Shown: positions 37,262-46,228 of the stretch, piece by piece | Layout of the letters: each line of letters begins with the position of its first letter | Position numbering within the stretch: the first letter of the stretch is position 1 | Assembly (NCBI GenBank): GCA_002295635.1 | Contig: DBHK01000005.1 | Coordinates: forward strand, 1 to 64,000 | Length of the DNA: 64,000 nt | Origin: UBA830 sp002295635 | GTDB lineage: Bacteria; Pseudomonadota; Alphaproteobacteria; MPNO01; UBA830 | Direction of reading: 5' to 3' | Position numbers and translations under genes: made by a program | Notes under the pieces: model-generated | Told to the model about the DNA's origin: nothing | What the model saw: only the letters and a program-made list of their open reading frames with translations | The model's database searches: none

Positions 37262-38089
37262 ATGCCTAAGGTGCTGACCGATGAACAGATCGCGTATTAC
37301 AGAGAAAACGGTTATTTAGTTCCTTTTGACGGGGTTAGTTCCACTGAAGCGGCTGCCATGTGCAGAGATCTAGATGACTTTGAGCGCGAGGAAGGCATAC
37401 GTGCATCCGAAATTATCGTCAAAGGTCATCTTTGCTTCCGGCGTTCATACGAGTTCTCCTGTAATCCGAATATTCTGGACGTAGTCGAAGACCTGATTGG
37501 TCCGAATATATATGCATTATCGTCCCGTTTTTGGATGAAGCCCGGCCAGGATGGGTCTTTTGTCTCGTGGCATCAGGATTCCGCTTACTTCGGACTGGAA
37601 CCCAACCAACTTGTCACGGTGTGGTTAGCTATTACCGATAGTACACCTGAGAATGGATGTGTGCGGGTTGTTCCGGGCACCCATAACGGAGACACCTATT
37701 CTCACGTCGAGACCTTTGACGAGAAGAACCTTCTGGCGAGGGGGCAGTCAATCCAGGAAATAGACGATAGCGGCGCCGTCGACCTAGTTCTTCGGGCTGG
37801 GCAGTTTTCCTGCCACCACGAGAGGATTGTGCACGGATCTAATCCCAATGAAACCGAACATATGCGTATCGGCCTAGGAATTTTCTATTTTCCATCGTAT
37901 GTCCGATCCACCATCGGCCGACGCCCTGCATCCCTCGTACGCGGCGTAGACGAATACGGTCACTGGGATGTCGACCCGGTCCCCGAGACAGACCGAGATG
38001 AAAAAGTCTATGCCCACGTGAAAGCTGCCGGCGATCGTTATGTTGACCCGCAGTATGCGCAGGAAGCTCTCCGCGAGGATGCGACCTAA
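37262..38089 (+). CDS. phytanoyl-CoA dioxygenase (PhyH) family protein
   Basis: The 275-residue Fe(II)/2-oxoglutarate oxygenase has the facial triad HxD in WHQDSAYFGL and a distal His in ERIVHGSNPN, with RCxN-like spacing of the fold. Family members hydroxylate acyl-CoA thioesters and small molecules, or cleave C-P bonds. Two ATG codons are adjacent; I take the second because GGGGAG runs up to the first. It starts 33 bases after the benzoate-CoA ligase gene, so it may act in the same pathway, though PhyH enzymes are not a standard part of it. Confidence 0.88.
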   Translation: MPKVLTDEQIAYYRENGYLVPFDGVSSTEAAAMCRDLDDFEREEGIRASEIIVKGHLCFRRSYEFSCNPNILDVVEDLIGPNIYALSSRFWMKPGQDGSFVSWHQDSAYFGLEPNQLVTVWLAITDSTPENGCVRVVPGTHNGDTYSHVETFDEKNLLARGQSIQEIDDSGAVDLVLRAGQFSCHHERIVHGSNPNETEHMRIGLGIFYFPSYVRSTIGRRPASLVRGVDEYGHWDVDPVPETDRDEKVYAHVKAAGDRYVDPQYAQEALREDAT

Positions 38090-38115
38090 TATTTGATCAA
38101 ACGCTCGGAGAGCAT

Positions 38116-39411
38116 ATGTCATCAATATTGAATGAACCACCGTCTGGTCTAAACACCCTAACCGCAAGCGAAGCGGCTCGCAAACTCGCGATGGGGAGGT
38201 TGAAGTCGGTGCATTTAGTTGAAGATTGTTTAGACCGCATATCAAAACACGATGAGACACTGCGCGCTTGGGCATTCGTAAATGCTGACCAAGCTTTAGC
38301 TCAGGCCCGCGCCTGCGATCTTTCTGACACACCGACAGGCCCGCTGCACGGCATTCCCGTTGGCATAAAAGATGTACTTGATACTTACGATATGCCGACA
38401 GAATACGGATCAGATATTTACCGGGATCACAGACCGACTAAGGACTCACACTGTGTGGCAGCGCTGCGGGCCGCAGGAGCAGTTCTACTTGGCAAAACAA
38501 CAACAACCCAGTTTGCAAGCCCGCTGCCGGTCGGCGTGCGCAACCCTCATGATACCGACCGGACACCTGGTGTTTCGTCCAGCGGATCGGCCGCCGCGGT
38601 AGCCGATTTTATGGTACCGCTCGCAAATGGTACCCAGACAGGCGGATCGGTGATCCTGCCAGCGTCATTTTGTGGTGTCGTAGGTTACAAGGCAAGTTTA
38701 GACGGACTAGATCGAGCGGGAATTTCTGGTTTAAAAAAATCTCTAGATACGCTCGGTTACTTTGCCCGCTCTGCTGAGGACATCGGCCTGGTCTATCAAT
38801 CTGTGAAAGGGGAAATATTGCCAGTGGATGCCGGACGACCAAAGATCGGTGTCTGCAAAACGCCGATGTGGGATGAGGCGGAGGATTGCTCCAGAGCGGC
38901 ACTTGAAAAGGCAGCGTCAACACTGTCGGCATCGGGATACGAGGTGGCGGATGTGGAACTGCCACGGATATTCGATACAATCGAACAGCCATTCCGCGTG
39001 ATTTCTAACTATGAGGGCAAGTGCGCCCTCGCTCGTGAGTTTCGTGATCACATGGATAAGATGAATGCATGGATGCAGGAGACCGGTAATTCTAACTGGT
39101 CTGAGCAGGAATACCGGGACGCAATCGTGGCTGCAGATCATGCACGCGCTGCGCTCAAGAACGTCTATGACGAATACCCTGTTCTACTCACGCCGTCGGC
39201 CGCGGGGGAGGCGCCATCAGACCTTGTGAGCGTTACCATGTCATCCTTTAATCGTCTGTGGACGTTGATGCACGGCCCGACGATCACTCTACCCTGCTCG
39301 ACCGGGCCGAATGGTATGCCTGTCGGCATTCAGATTACCTCCCGGGTCGGGGGTGACGCGGCGCTGATCGCTTATTCAATCAGTATACTCCAAGAACTCC
39401 AGAACGCGTAA
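38116..39411 (+). CDS. amidase signature family hydrolase
   Basis: The 431-residue enzyme has the Ser-cisSer-Lys triad: Lys in PVGIKDVLDT, the cis-Ser in SSSGSAAAV and the nucleophile Ser in GTQTGGSV, followed by PASFCGVVGYK. It hydrolyses an amide. GatA is unlikely since no gatB or gatC is near. CGGAGAG precedes the ATG. It lies 26 bases after the PhyH gene. An aromatic or acyl amide in the same catabolic unit is a reasonable guess. Confidence 0.9.
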   Translation: MSSILNEPPSGLNTLTASEAARKLAMGRLKSVHLVEDCLDRISKHDETLRAWAFVNADQALAQARACDLSDTPTGPLHGIPVGIKDVLDTYDMPTEYGSDIYRDHRPTKDSHCVAALRAAGAVLLGKTTTTQFASPLPVGVRNPHDTDRTPGVSSSGSAAAVADFMVPLANGTQTGGSVILPASFCGVVGYKASLDGLDRAGISGLKKSLDTLGYFARSAEDIGLVYQSVKGEILPVDAGRPKIGVCKTPMWDEAEDCSRAALEKAASTLSASGYEVADVELPRIFDTIEQPFRVISNYEGKCALAREFRDHMDKMNAWMQETGNSNWSEQEYRDAIVAADHARAALKNVYDEYPVLLTPSAAGEAPSDLVSVTMSSFNRLWTLMHGPTITLPCSTGPNGMPVGIQITSRVGGDAALIAYSISILQELQNA

Positions 39412-39483
39412 AGACTGGAAACCATTAGTTGTTTACCGCAAGTTGTATTCTATAGTTTTAACAAAACAAATGGAGGCTCGAAA

Positions 39484-40356
39484 ATGCAGTCAAAATCGCC
39501 AACTCTTGCCGGGAAACTACGTACGACAAACGAATTTATTGTAGCACCAGGTGTTTACGACATGATCTCGGCAAAAATGGCGGATAGGGCCGGGTTCCAT
39601 GCCCTATACATGACAGGTTCGGGGACGGTCGCCTCACACCTTGGTTTGCCAGATGCGGGGATCGCGACATACACAGATATGGTGTCTAGGGCCGCCCGGT
39701 TAGCCGGGGGCACTCAGACGCCGTTGATAGCCGATGCGGATACCGGGTATGGTGGGCTAGTCAACGTTCGGGAAACCGTGCGGGGCTATGAGATGGCGGG
39801 GGTTTCGGCAATACAGATCGAGGATCAGGACTTCCCCAAGAAATGTGGTCATCTATCCGGGCACAAACTGATTTCTGCGGAAGAAATGGTTACAAAGATC
39901 AAGGTCGCCCTTGATAGTCGGCTTTCTGAAGATACTTTGATCATTGCCCGGACAGATGCTCGCAAGGCTATTGGGCGGGACGAGGCTATGCGACGGTCGG
40001 AACTGTACATTGAGGCTGGCGCAGATATTCTTTTCTATGAAGCGCCTTCCGATATCGAGGAAATGAGAGAGATTGGCATGCTTTTCGGGAATGACGTTGC
40101 GCTTCTCTCGAATATGGTGAACGGTGGGGTGACGCCTGTTATGAAACCCGAGGAACTGGGGGAGCTTGGGTATCGCATTGCGATATTCCCCTCCGCCGGC
40201 TTCCTCGCCACGTGTAATGCTTTGCGTGCGGTTTACCAATCGTTAAAGCGAGGAGGAGACGCCGAAGATGGTGGTGTGGATCTGTTTTCCTTTGCCGAGT
40301 TCAACGACTTGATGGGCTTCGAAGATGTCATCGAATTTGAGAAGCGTTATAACTAA
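39484..40356 (+). CDS. isocitrate lyase/PEP mutase family enzyme
   Basis: The 290-residue TIM barrel shows the metal-binding DADTGYGG loop and the catalytic KKCGH loop with Cys near residue 122, as in 2-methylisocitrate lyase, oxaloacetate hydrolase and related C-C lyases. Its length fits the short PEP-mutase-like subgroup. GGAGG lies 8 bases before the ATG. It is the last gene of the box region run. It could remove a C3 or C2 unit from a ring-opened product, but the substrate is unknown. Confidence 0.9.
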   Translation: MQSKSPTLAGKLRTTNEFIVAPGVYDMISAKMADRAGFHALYMTGSGTVASHLGLPDAGIATYTDMVSRAARLAGGTQTPLIADADTGYGGLVNVRETVRGYEMAGVSAIQIEDQDFPKKCGHLSGHKLISAEEMVTKIKVALDSRLSEDTLIIARTDARKAIGRDEAMRRSELYIEAGADILFYEAPSDIEEMREIGMLFGNDVALLSNMVNGGVTPVMKPEELGELGYRIAIFPSAGFLATCNALRAVYQSLKRGGDAEDGGVDLFSFAEFNDLMGFEDVIEFEKRYN

Positions 40357-40872
40357 CCATTATAGCGGGGTATCAAGACCATTTGTTTGTCACTCACCAC
40401 CATAATAACAGGTGCTATTACTAGAATTCTCATTAGACGGAGCGGACTGCACATCTGTCACAAGAGACGAAATAACACCGGTGGGTATCTGGTAAGACCA
40501 TAGTTCTGGCCCGTTGTCGAATTAAATGAGAAGAACATCAGTAAATGGGCCTATTGTAGAAGTAGGGGAACCCCATTGGAAAGCGACCCGCCTGTCTGGG
40601 TAGAGTCTTAGCTATTCTTGGCACGGCACCGGCGCATTATCTTCCGGTAATAGAGAATATTGAAACTTGCAATCTATGTGATGCCATAGAACCCAGAAAT
40701 TCAGTAAGAGAGTTCTTATAAACGGGAAAATGACCATTCGAAACACCTGCAATTAACATGTAAAATATTGATTAAAAAGAGGCTATTCCCTCGGTAATGA
40801 CGTTTAATCTGAGTAAATATTTCGAGAATAGCGTGCATTGGCAGCTACGGATCCATCAGGCATAGTGTCCAC
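40357..40872. other. 516-base gene-free spacer before mntR
   Basis: No convincing coding region, tRNA or known RNA is seen. GCTATTC (40782-40788) and GAATAGC (40825-40831) form a perfect inverted repeat around a 36-base AT-rich loop, about 42-91 bases before the mntR start, which could be an operator or part of a 5' leader. The rest shows no clear terminator for the upstream gene. Confidence 0.6.
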
Positions 40873-41343
40873 ATGCCCGGTAAGCTCAAAATTGATCCCG
40901 TAGACGACCGACCACCGATAGCGCCGGTTTTGCCGGAACCTGACAAGCAAGCAGATCACCATCGACAGGTCCGTGCTGCTCGCCAGACAGAGGTTATGGA
41001 AGACTACGTCGAATTGATTGCCGATTTGATAGACTCCACTGGTGAGGCGAGGTCGGTCGATATTGCTGAACGTCTAGGCGTTACCACACCGACTGTCGCG
41101 CGAATGATTCAGCGTTTGAAAGAGGCTGAATGGATCGAAGCACGTCCATACAGGGCAATATTTCTCACCCGAGAAGGCCGTAGGATCGCAGAGGCATCAC
41201 GGCGTCGTCACCAAATTGTTGTAGAGTTCCTTACTGCCATCGGTGTAAGTGAGGAAATTGCCCGGGCCGACGCGGAGGGTATCGAACATCACGTTTCAGA
41301 GGAAACGCTTACGGCGCTGGAAAACTATCTGCAATCAACATGA
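40873..41343 (+). CDS. mntR: DtxR-family manganese-responsive regulator MntR
   Basis: The 156-residue protein matches MntR of enterobacteria and alphaproteobacteria in layout: a charged N-terminal arm (about residues 1-40), a winged HTH (GEARSVDIAERLGVTTPTVARMIQRL), and a dimer/metal domain with EGIEHHVSEETL. It would repress Mn(II) importers when manganese is sufficient. I see no strong ribosome site before the ATG, but the arm resembles that of known homologues. It precedes the ribonucleotide reductase genes. Class I reductases use Fe or Mn, so the neighbourhood may be meaningful. Confidence 0.9.
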   Translation: MPGKLKIDPVDDRPPIAPVLPEPDKQADHHRQVRAARQTEVMEDYVELIADLIDSTGEARSVDIAERLGVTTPTVARMIQRLKEAEWIEARPYRAIFLTREGRRIAEASRRRHQIVVEFLTAIGVSEEIARADAEGIEHHVSEETLTALENYLQST

Positions 41344-41471
41344 TCGGTGGTGTTGTTTGCGAATCAAGTTCTGACGAAACCGTGTAATTATTAACCTAAT
41401 TCAGTCGTAAATAATTTCGTCCCCATGATCCCTGATTCGAATAGGTCCTGAATTCTGCCATTCTCACAGGA

Positions 41472-41493
41472 TATCCACAAGATATTGTGGATA
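41472..41493. promoter_or_regulatory. inverted repeat 1 of the nrd region (NrdR-box-like)
   Basis: TATCCACAA (41472-41480) and TTGTGGATA (41485-41493) are perfect inverted arms separated by 4 bases. The central 16 bases agree at 13 positions with the NrdR-box consensus (ACACWATATATWGTGT). Each arm is also a near-DnaA box (TTATCCACA, one mismatch). It lies 269 bases upstream of the nrdA GTG, at its near end. Confidence 0.6.
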
Positions 41494-41570
41494 CCTCATC
41501 ATTTAGTCGTTTTTAATTGACGATACCCCAGATGTTGATGCACACTCCGATGTCGCGGCCAACGGGGAGA

Positions 41571-41596
41571 GTTATCCACAGTCGATTGTGGATAAC
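41571..41596. promoter_or_regulatory. inverted repeat 2 of the nrd region (paired DnaA-box-like)
   Basis: GTTATCCACA (41571-41580) and TGTGGATAAC (41587-41596) are perfect 10-base inverted arms around 6 bases. The arms contain exact DnaA-box consensus TTATCCACA in head-to-head orientation. The core also fits an NrdR box less well. Centre-to-centre spacing from repeat 1 is 101 bases. This site supports regulation of nrdAB by NrdR, DnaA or both. Confidence 0.6.
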
Positions 41597-41761
41597 GACT
41601 CTGGCTGCGGGGCGAGGCGTAAGCAGCGAAAAACGGCCACTTTCGGGTCGGGATCACATAGCAGCAAAAGCCTGCCGACCGGCGTAGATCACCTAGGGGG
41701 TGGATTTGCACCGGACACGCTAACTCCCCCCCTAACGTGTCGTACAACGAGGAGGTTGGGC
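41597..41761 (+). promoter_or_regulatory. structured 5' leader of nrdA, possible pseudoknot
   Basis: The segment between repeat 2 and the nrdA GTG can pair with itself. TAGGGGG (41694-41700) pairs with CCCCCTA (41728-41734), and GACACG (41714-41719) pairs with CGTGTC (41736-41741). The two stems interleave as in an H-type pseudoknot. An extra stem GGTCGG (41646-41651) with CCGACC (41675-41680) lies upstream. The GAGGAGG ribosome site (41749-41755) is 7 bases after the last stem. This fits translational control, but it may be chance. Confidence 0.4.
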
Positions 41762-43651
41762 GTGCTTGATCTGGTACAGACGGAACATGATCTTTTTCAG
41801 TCGAAACACGGTATTTCGGTAAAAATCGATCGAGATCGTGATGCGAACCTGACGGATTTTGGGAAGGCTGTTCTGACTGACCGGTATCTCATGCCGGGTG
41901 AGGAGTACCAAGACCTTTTTGCCCGCGTTTCGTGCCATTTTGCTGACGATTCGGACCACGCCCAGCGTATCTATGATTACATGTCAAATCTTTGGTTTAT
42001 GCCCTCCACTCCAGTGTTATCAAACGGCGGGACTGAACGCGGTCTTCCCATCTCCTGTTTCCTGAACGAAGCCAATGATAGCCTTGATGGCATTGTTGAA
42101 CTTTGGAATGAAAATGTTTGGCTCGCCGCACTTGGCGGCGGGATTGGTTCATACTGGGGAAACCTGCGCTCGATCGGAGAGAAAGTAGGTGCCAACGGCA
42201 AAACTTCTGGCATTATCCCCTTTATCCGTGTGATGGATTCTCTGACCCTCGCAATTTCGCAGGGATCCCTACGCCGGGGATCGGCAGCGATTTATATTCG
42301 GATCGACCATCCGGAAATCGAGGAATTTATTGAGCTGCGCCGCCCCACCGGCGGTGACCCGAACCGCAAGGCGTTGAACCTGCATCACGGTATTATTATA
42401 ACCGACGAGTTTATGCGTGCAGTTGAGAAAGACGAGGAATGGGGGCTGAAAAGCCCAAAGGACCAAGCAGTCATCCGTAAGGTATCGGCGCGAAGCCTCT
42501 GGATCAGGATGCTCTCCACCCGTATCGAGACCGGAGAACCCTACCTTCTCTATATTGACCATGTGAATAAAGCGATTCCAGAACATCACAAGCTTGCCGG
42601 GCTTGAGGTCAAGATGTCGAACCTATGCAGCGAAATCACGCTGCCAACTGGGATCGATAAGGATGGGGAGGATAGGACGGCGGTTTGCTGCTTGTCGTCG
42701 CTAAACCTCGAAACCTACATGGAGTGGCAGGATCACCCAACCTTTGTGGAAGATGTAATGCGCTTCCTCGATAACGTCATTCAGGATTTCATTGATCGTG
42801 CTCCAGATACTATGGCTCGCGCGCGATATTCGGCGATGCGTGAACGGTCCGTCGGGCTTGGGGTGATGGGGTACCATTCGTTCCTGCAAAGTCAGGGCGT
42901 GCCGATGGAATCCGTGATGGCAAAAGTATGGAACAAACGTATCTTCAAGCAGGTCAAAGAACAGGCAGACGCCGCTTCGGTCATGTTGGCAGAGGAGCGC
43001 GGCCCGTGTCCGGATGCTGAGGAGTACGGGATCATGGAGCGCTTCTCAAATAAGATGGCGATCGCTCCGACTGCCTCGATTTCGATCATTTGCGGAGGAT
43101 CGTCTCCTGGTATCGAACCGAACGCAGCTAATGCCTATACACACAAGACCCTTTCCGGCTCTTTTAGTGTCCGAAATAAGTTCTTGAAAGCATTGTTGGC
43201 TGAAAAAGGCCAAGACACCGACGATACTTGGTCATCTATTACCGTAAATGAAGGCTCGGTCCAGCACCTGGACTTCCTGTCCGATGATGAAAAAGACATT
43301 TTCAAGACAGCCTTTGAACTAGACCAGCGTTGGTTGATCGACCATGCGGGCGACAGGTCGGAATATATTTGTCAATCCCAGTCTCTGAACGTGTTCTTGC
43401 CTGCGGATGTGCAGAAGAAGATGCTCCATGATGTTCATTGGCGAGCCTGGGAAAAGGGAGTGAAGTCTCTTTACTACTGTAGATCAAGATCGGTCGCTCG
43501 GGCGGAAAGCCATGCTAGTGAGTCCGTCACCGGCGCAACAGCCCACGGCGTCGCCGGTGCAGCCAATGGTAATATGGAACCCCTGCCTATAGCGGCTGCT
43601 GGCGAAAACGAAAACGAAAACGATTATGAGGAATGCCTGAGCTGCCAGTAA
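41762..43651 (+). CDS. nrdA: class I ribonucleotide reductase, large subunit
   Basis: NrdA reduces NDPs to dNDPs. The protein is 629 residues when it starts at the GTG at 41762, which follows a perfect GAGGAGG with 6-base spacing. An upstream GTG at 41588 sits inside inverted repeat 2 and adds 58 residues without domain similarity. Active-site residues are Cys99 (GLPISCFLN), the NLCSEI segment (Cys289, Glu291) and Cys310 in AVCCLSSLN. The tail has a radical-path Tyr pair (SLYYC) and a C-terminal CxxC (ECLSCQ). No N-terminal ATP-cone is present, so allosteric activity control must differ from E. coli NrdA. Confidence 0.93.
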   Translation: MLDLVQTEHDLFQSKHGISVKIDRDRDANLTDFGKAVLTDRYLMPGEEYQDLFARVSCHFADDSDHAQRIYDYMSNLWFMPSTPVLSNGGTERGLPISCFLNEANDSLDGIVELWNENVWLAALGGGIGSYWGNLRSIGEKVGANGKTSGIIPFIRVMDSLTLAISQGSLRRGSAAIYIRIDHPEIEEFIELRRPTGGDPNRKALNLHHGIIITDEFMRAVEKDEEWGLKSPKDQAVIRKVSARSLWIRMLSTRIETGEPYLLYIDHVNKAIPEHHKLAGLEVKMSNLCSEITLPTGIDKDGEDRTAVCCLSSLNLETYMEWQDHPTFVEDVMRFLDNVIQDFIDRAPDTMARARYSAMRERSVGLGVMGYHSFLQSQGVPMESVMAKVWNKRIFKQVKEQADAASVMLAEERGPCPDAEEYGIMERFSNKMAIAPTASISIICGGSSPGIEPNAANAYTHKTLSGSFSVRNKFLKALLAEKGQDTDDTWSSITVNEGSVQHLDFLSDDEKDIFKTAFELDQRWLIDHAGDRSEYICQSQSLNVFLPADVQKKMLHDVHWRAWEKGVKSLYYCRSRSVARAESHASESVTGATAHGVAGAANGNMEPLPIAAAGENENENDYEECLSCQ

Positions 43652-43714
43652 TTCCGCAGCTTAGGTAAAATACCCGATTCTGCTAGACGGAAAGGGTAGG
43701 GAGTATATACCGCT

Positions 43715-44674
43715 ATGTCGCTACTAGAAGCCAATCCGGTTTACAAACCATTTAGGTATCCTTGGGCTTACGACGCTTGGCTGACGCAGCAACGGGTGCA
43801 TTGGTTACCCGAGGAGGTGCCTCTGGCCGATGACGTCAAGGACTGGCATAATAAACTGTCAGCAGAAGAACGGAATCTACAGACCCAAATCTTCCGCTTC
43901 TTCACCCAATCTGACATCGAAGTTAATAATTGTTACATGAAGCGCTACTCGCAAGTGTTTCAACCGACCGAAGTTCAGATGATGCTATCGGCGTTCTCGA
44001 ACATCGAAACAATACACATAGCTGCCTATTCTCATCTATTGGACACTATCGGTATGCCGGAAACCGAGTACCAAGCGTTTCTTCGATACAAAGAGATGAA
44101 GGATAAATTTGACTACCTGCAGAAATTCGACGTCGATACTAAGGAAAATATAGCGCGCACACTCGCGGTTTTTGGAGGTTTTACCGAAGGACTTCAACTT
44201 TTTGCTAGCTTTGCGATCCTGATGAATTTTCCCCGCTTCAATAAGATGAAGGGTATGGGGCAGATCGTTTCTTGGTCGGTACGCGACGAAAGTCTTCATA
44301 CTGAATCGATCATTAAGCTCTTCCGGACGTTTGTCTCAGAAAATCCGGAGATCTGGACTGAGGATTTTCAGAGATCGATCTATGTTATTTGTTCTGAAAT
44401 GGTAGAGCATGAGGATGCCTTTATCGATCTTGCATTTGAGCTTGGCGGTGTGGAGGGCCTAAATGGGTCAGAGGTAAAACAATATATACGTTACATCGCT
44501 GACCGGCGGCTGACGCAGCTTGGATTGCAGCCGATTTTTAGACTGGATAAGAACCCATTGCCGTGGATGGACGAGATGCTGAACGGTATGGAACACACGA
44601 ACTTTTTCGAGAACCGGGCGACGGAATATTCCAAGGCTGCTACTCAGGGGTCTTGGGAGGATGTCTGGGCCTGA
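43715..44674 (+). CDS. nrdB: class I ribonucleotide reductase, radical-generating small subunit
   Basis: The 319-residue NrdB builds a metal-tyrosyl radical for NrdA. Ligands are visible as D67 (TQSDIEVN), E98 and H101 with radical Tyr105 in IETIHIAAYSH, then later Glu residues and ESLHTE (RDESLH). The Tyr is present, so it is a radical-Tyr type, not the metal-only NrdB type. It starts 63 bases after nrdA with a GGGAG ribosome site, so nrdAB form one operon. The metal could be Fe/Fe or Mn/Fe; sequence alone cannot say. Confidence 0.93.
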   Translation: MSLLEANPVYKPFRYPWAYDAWLTQQRVHWLPEEVPLADDVKDWHNKLSAEERNLQTQIFRFFTQSDIEVNNCYMKRYSQVFQPTEVQMMLSAFSNIETIHIAAYSHLLDTIGMPETEYQAFLRYKEMKDKFDYLQKFDVDTKENIARTLAVFGGFTEGLQLFASFAILMNFPRFNKMKGMGQIVSWSVRDESLHTESIIKLFRTFVSENPEIWTEDFQRSIYVICSEMVEHEDAFIDLAFELGGVEGLNGSEVKQYIRYIADRRLTQLGLQPIFRLDKNPLPWMDEMLNGMEHTNFFENRATEYSKAATQGSWEDVWA

Positions 44675-44902
44675 TCTTTACTTAGGCTTGTCCGCGAATC
44701 TCTCGCTGGGCCCACGATTAGATACAACAGACATTAGTGTCGGATGTTGTTTAAGCGTTCTAGTGACGTAATGTTCCATCCACCTGCCTGGCAAGGGCCG
44801 AATACTTGGTGGTTAATTCCGTAATATATGAGAAGGCAAAATTGGTGATGAAAATGTCGCCACAATTTACCTCTTTGCGTGGGTAAGTCTATCTTCTGAA
44901 GT

Positions 44903-44934
44903 AAACGAAGAAGGCCGGCACTGCTACCGGCCCC
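44903..44934 (-). terminator. rho-independent terminator after the Bug-type gene
   Basis: GGCCGG (44913-44918) and CCGGCC (44927-44932) form a perfect 6-bp GC stem with an 8-base loop. On the minus strand the 3' side is TTCTTCGTTT, a T-rich tail. It lies about 27 bases beyond the stop of the minus-strand binding-protein gene, so it is most likely its terminator. Confidence 0.6.
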
Positions 44935-44960
44935 CTATGAAGTTGATTTATAGACCCGAG

Positions 44961-45980
44961 TTATTTCTTCCCGAAGATTGCGGTGTGGGCTGCTTTAACA
45001 GCTGTCGGCGACATACCGAGGATCTCGTTTACGGTTTTCTGGATTTCTGCTCCCTTTAGCGGTGATAGGGGCAACTTGGATTTCTTAGCGTCTTCTATGA
45101 ACCCGGGTGAGTTTACGGCTTTCCAGAAGGCCTCCCGTAGAATCGGAACGAGTTTCTTGGGAGTCCCGGGTGGCAATGCGAGACCGCGGCCGATCAAGCT
45201 CGAGGTTGCGATAAGGTCAGCCGCCGCTTTTGCATTAGGATCTTTAACGAGTTCCGAAATCAAAGGTGTGTTGGGGAGATCTGGATCACGTTTAAAGCCA
45301 CTCTGCAGGATCGGAACCGCAAATGAATTGTCTCCCCGGAACCATTGCGGATGACCATTCTTCCAAGCGGCCCAAGCTAGGGATACGCCCCTTACCTCCC
45401 CTTGCTCCATCGCCTGACGTGTCCGCGCGGAGCCTTTATAGCCAGAGACGATCTTAAATTTTGTACCTAGAAGGCCATTTGCGAGCGACGGAATGATGAA
45501 TGTTGGCGAACCTTTGCCCGTCGATCCCATGATTACTTCGCTTTTCTTCGCCATATCGAAGGTGAGAACTTTCGTATCCCGCCGGATTGCGATGAGGTTA
45601 TTCGAGCCAAAGACGCGGCCGAGCCAAGTGAAATTCTTAGCATCGTACTTGACCTTCTTTGGCCGCAATACCTGGGAGACAAGTGACATATCTGGCGGCA
45701 TTAGTAGATAAAGGCCGTTTTTTGGCATAGCGTTGTATGCATAGTTCGCTGACTTTAGCCCACCGGCACCCGGCATTGATTTGGCAATCAGCGTCGGGTT
45801 TCCGGGGATGAATTTTCCGAGATGTCGTGTGAGAAGTAGCGTCGTTTTTCCGTAGGTCCCACCTGTGCCGTATCCGAAAATAACGGTGATCGTTTTACCG
45901 GAATAGTCCATCGCACTGGTAGGTACCGCAACTAAAACCGCTGCGGCCGCCGCAAGTCCGGCGAAAATCAATCGTTTCAT
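44961..45980 (-). CDS. Bug-type tricarboxylate transporter substrate-binding protein
   Basis: The 339-residue protein has a cleavable signal peptide (MKRLIFAGLAAAAAVLVAVPTSA) and a Bug/TctC fold (YSGKTITVIFGYGTGGTYG, then MPGAGGLKSANYAYN). Such proteins bind carboxylates in the periplasm for the TctAB permease. I start at the Met after GGGAGAAG; 42 upstream codons are unsupported. No TctA or TctB gene is in the window, so it may be an orphan that works with distant partners or as a sensor input. Ligand unknown. Confidence 0.88.
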   Translation of the reverse strand: MKRLIFAGLAAAAAVLVAVPTSAMDYSGKTITVIFGYGTGGTYGKTTLLLTRHLGKFIPGNPTLIAKSMPGAGGLKSANYAYNAMPKNGLYLLMPPDMSLVSQVLRPKKVKYDAKNFTWLGRVFGSNNLIAIRRDTKVLTFDMAKKSEVIMGSTGKGSPTFIIPSLANGLLGTKFKIVSGYKGSARTRQAMEQGEVRGVSLAWAAWKNGHPQWFRGDNSFAVPILQSGFKRDPDLPNTPLISELVKDPNAKAAADLIATSSLIGRGLALPPGTPKKLVPILREAFWKAVNSPGFIEDAKKSKLPLSPLKGAEIQKTVNEILGMSPTAVKAAHTAIFGKK

Positions 45981-46228
45981 ATAATTCTTCTCCCATACGT
46001 TATACGGTCCCATTTCGTCGGAACCAGTATGACTTAGGATGAACACGCCTAACCGATTATGCAAGGATCGAGTGAAACTAGACTGTTTTCCATACCATAG
46101 TCGCATATTTCGGTTGGCATGTATCTCGAGCTTGCCCGCTATGTCTACGGAGAATCAAAGATGGCTAATTTGTTTGGTGGGGTAGATGTTTTGACGACAA
46201 TAGATCCGGCAAACGTTATAATTACCGC

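Noticed and set aside
41597..41760. cobalamin riboswitch before nrdA
   Set aside because: A GGCCACT stretch was suggestive, but the B12 box and the CCACTG...GGGAAGG elements are not present.
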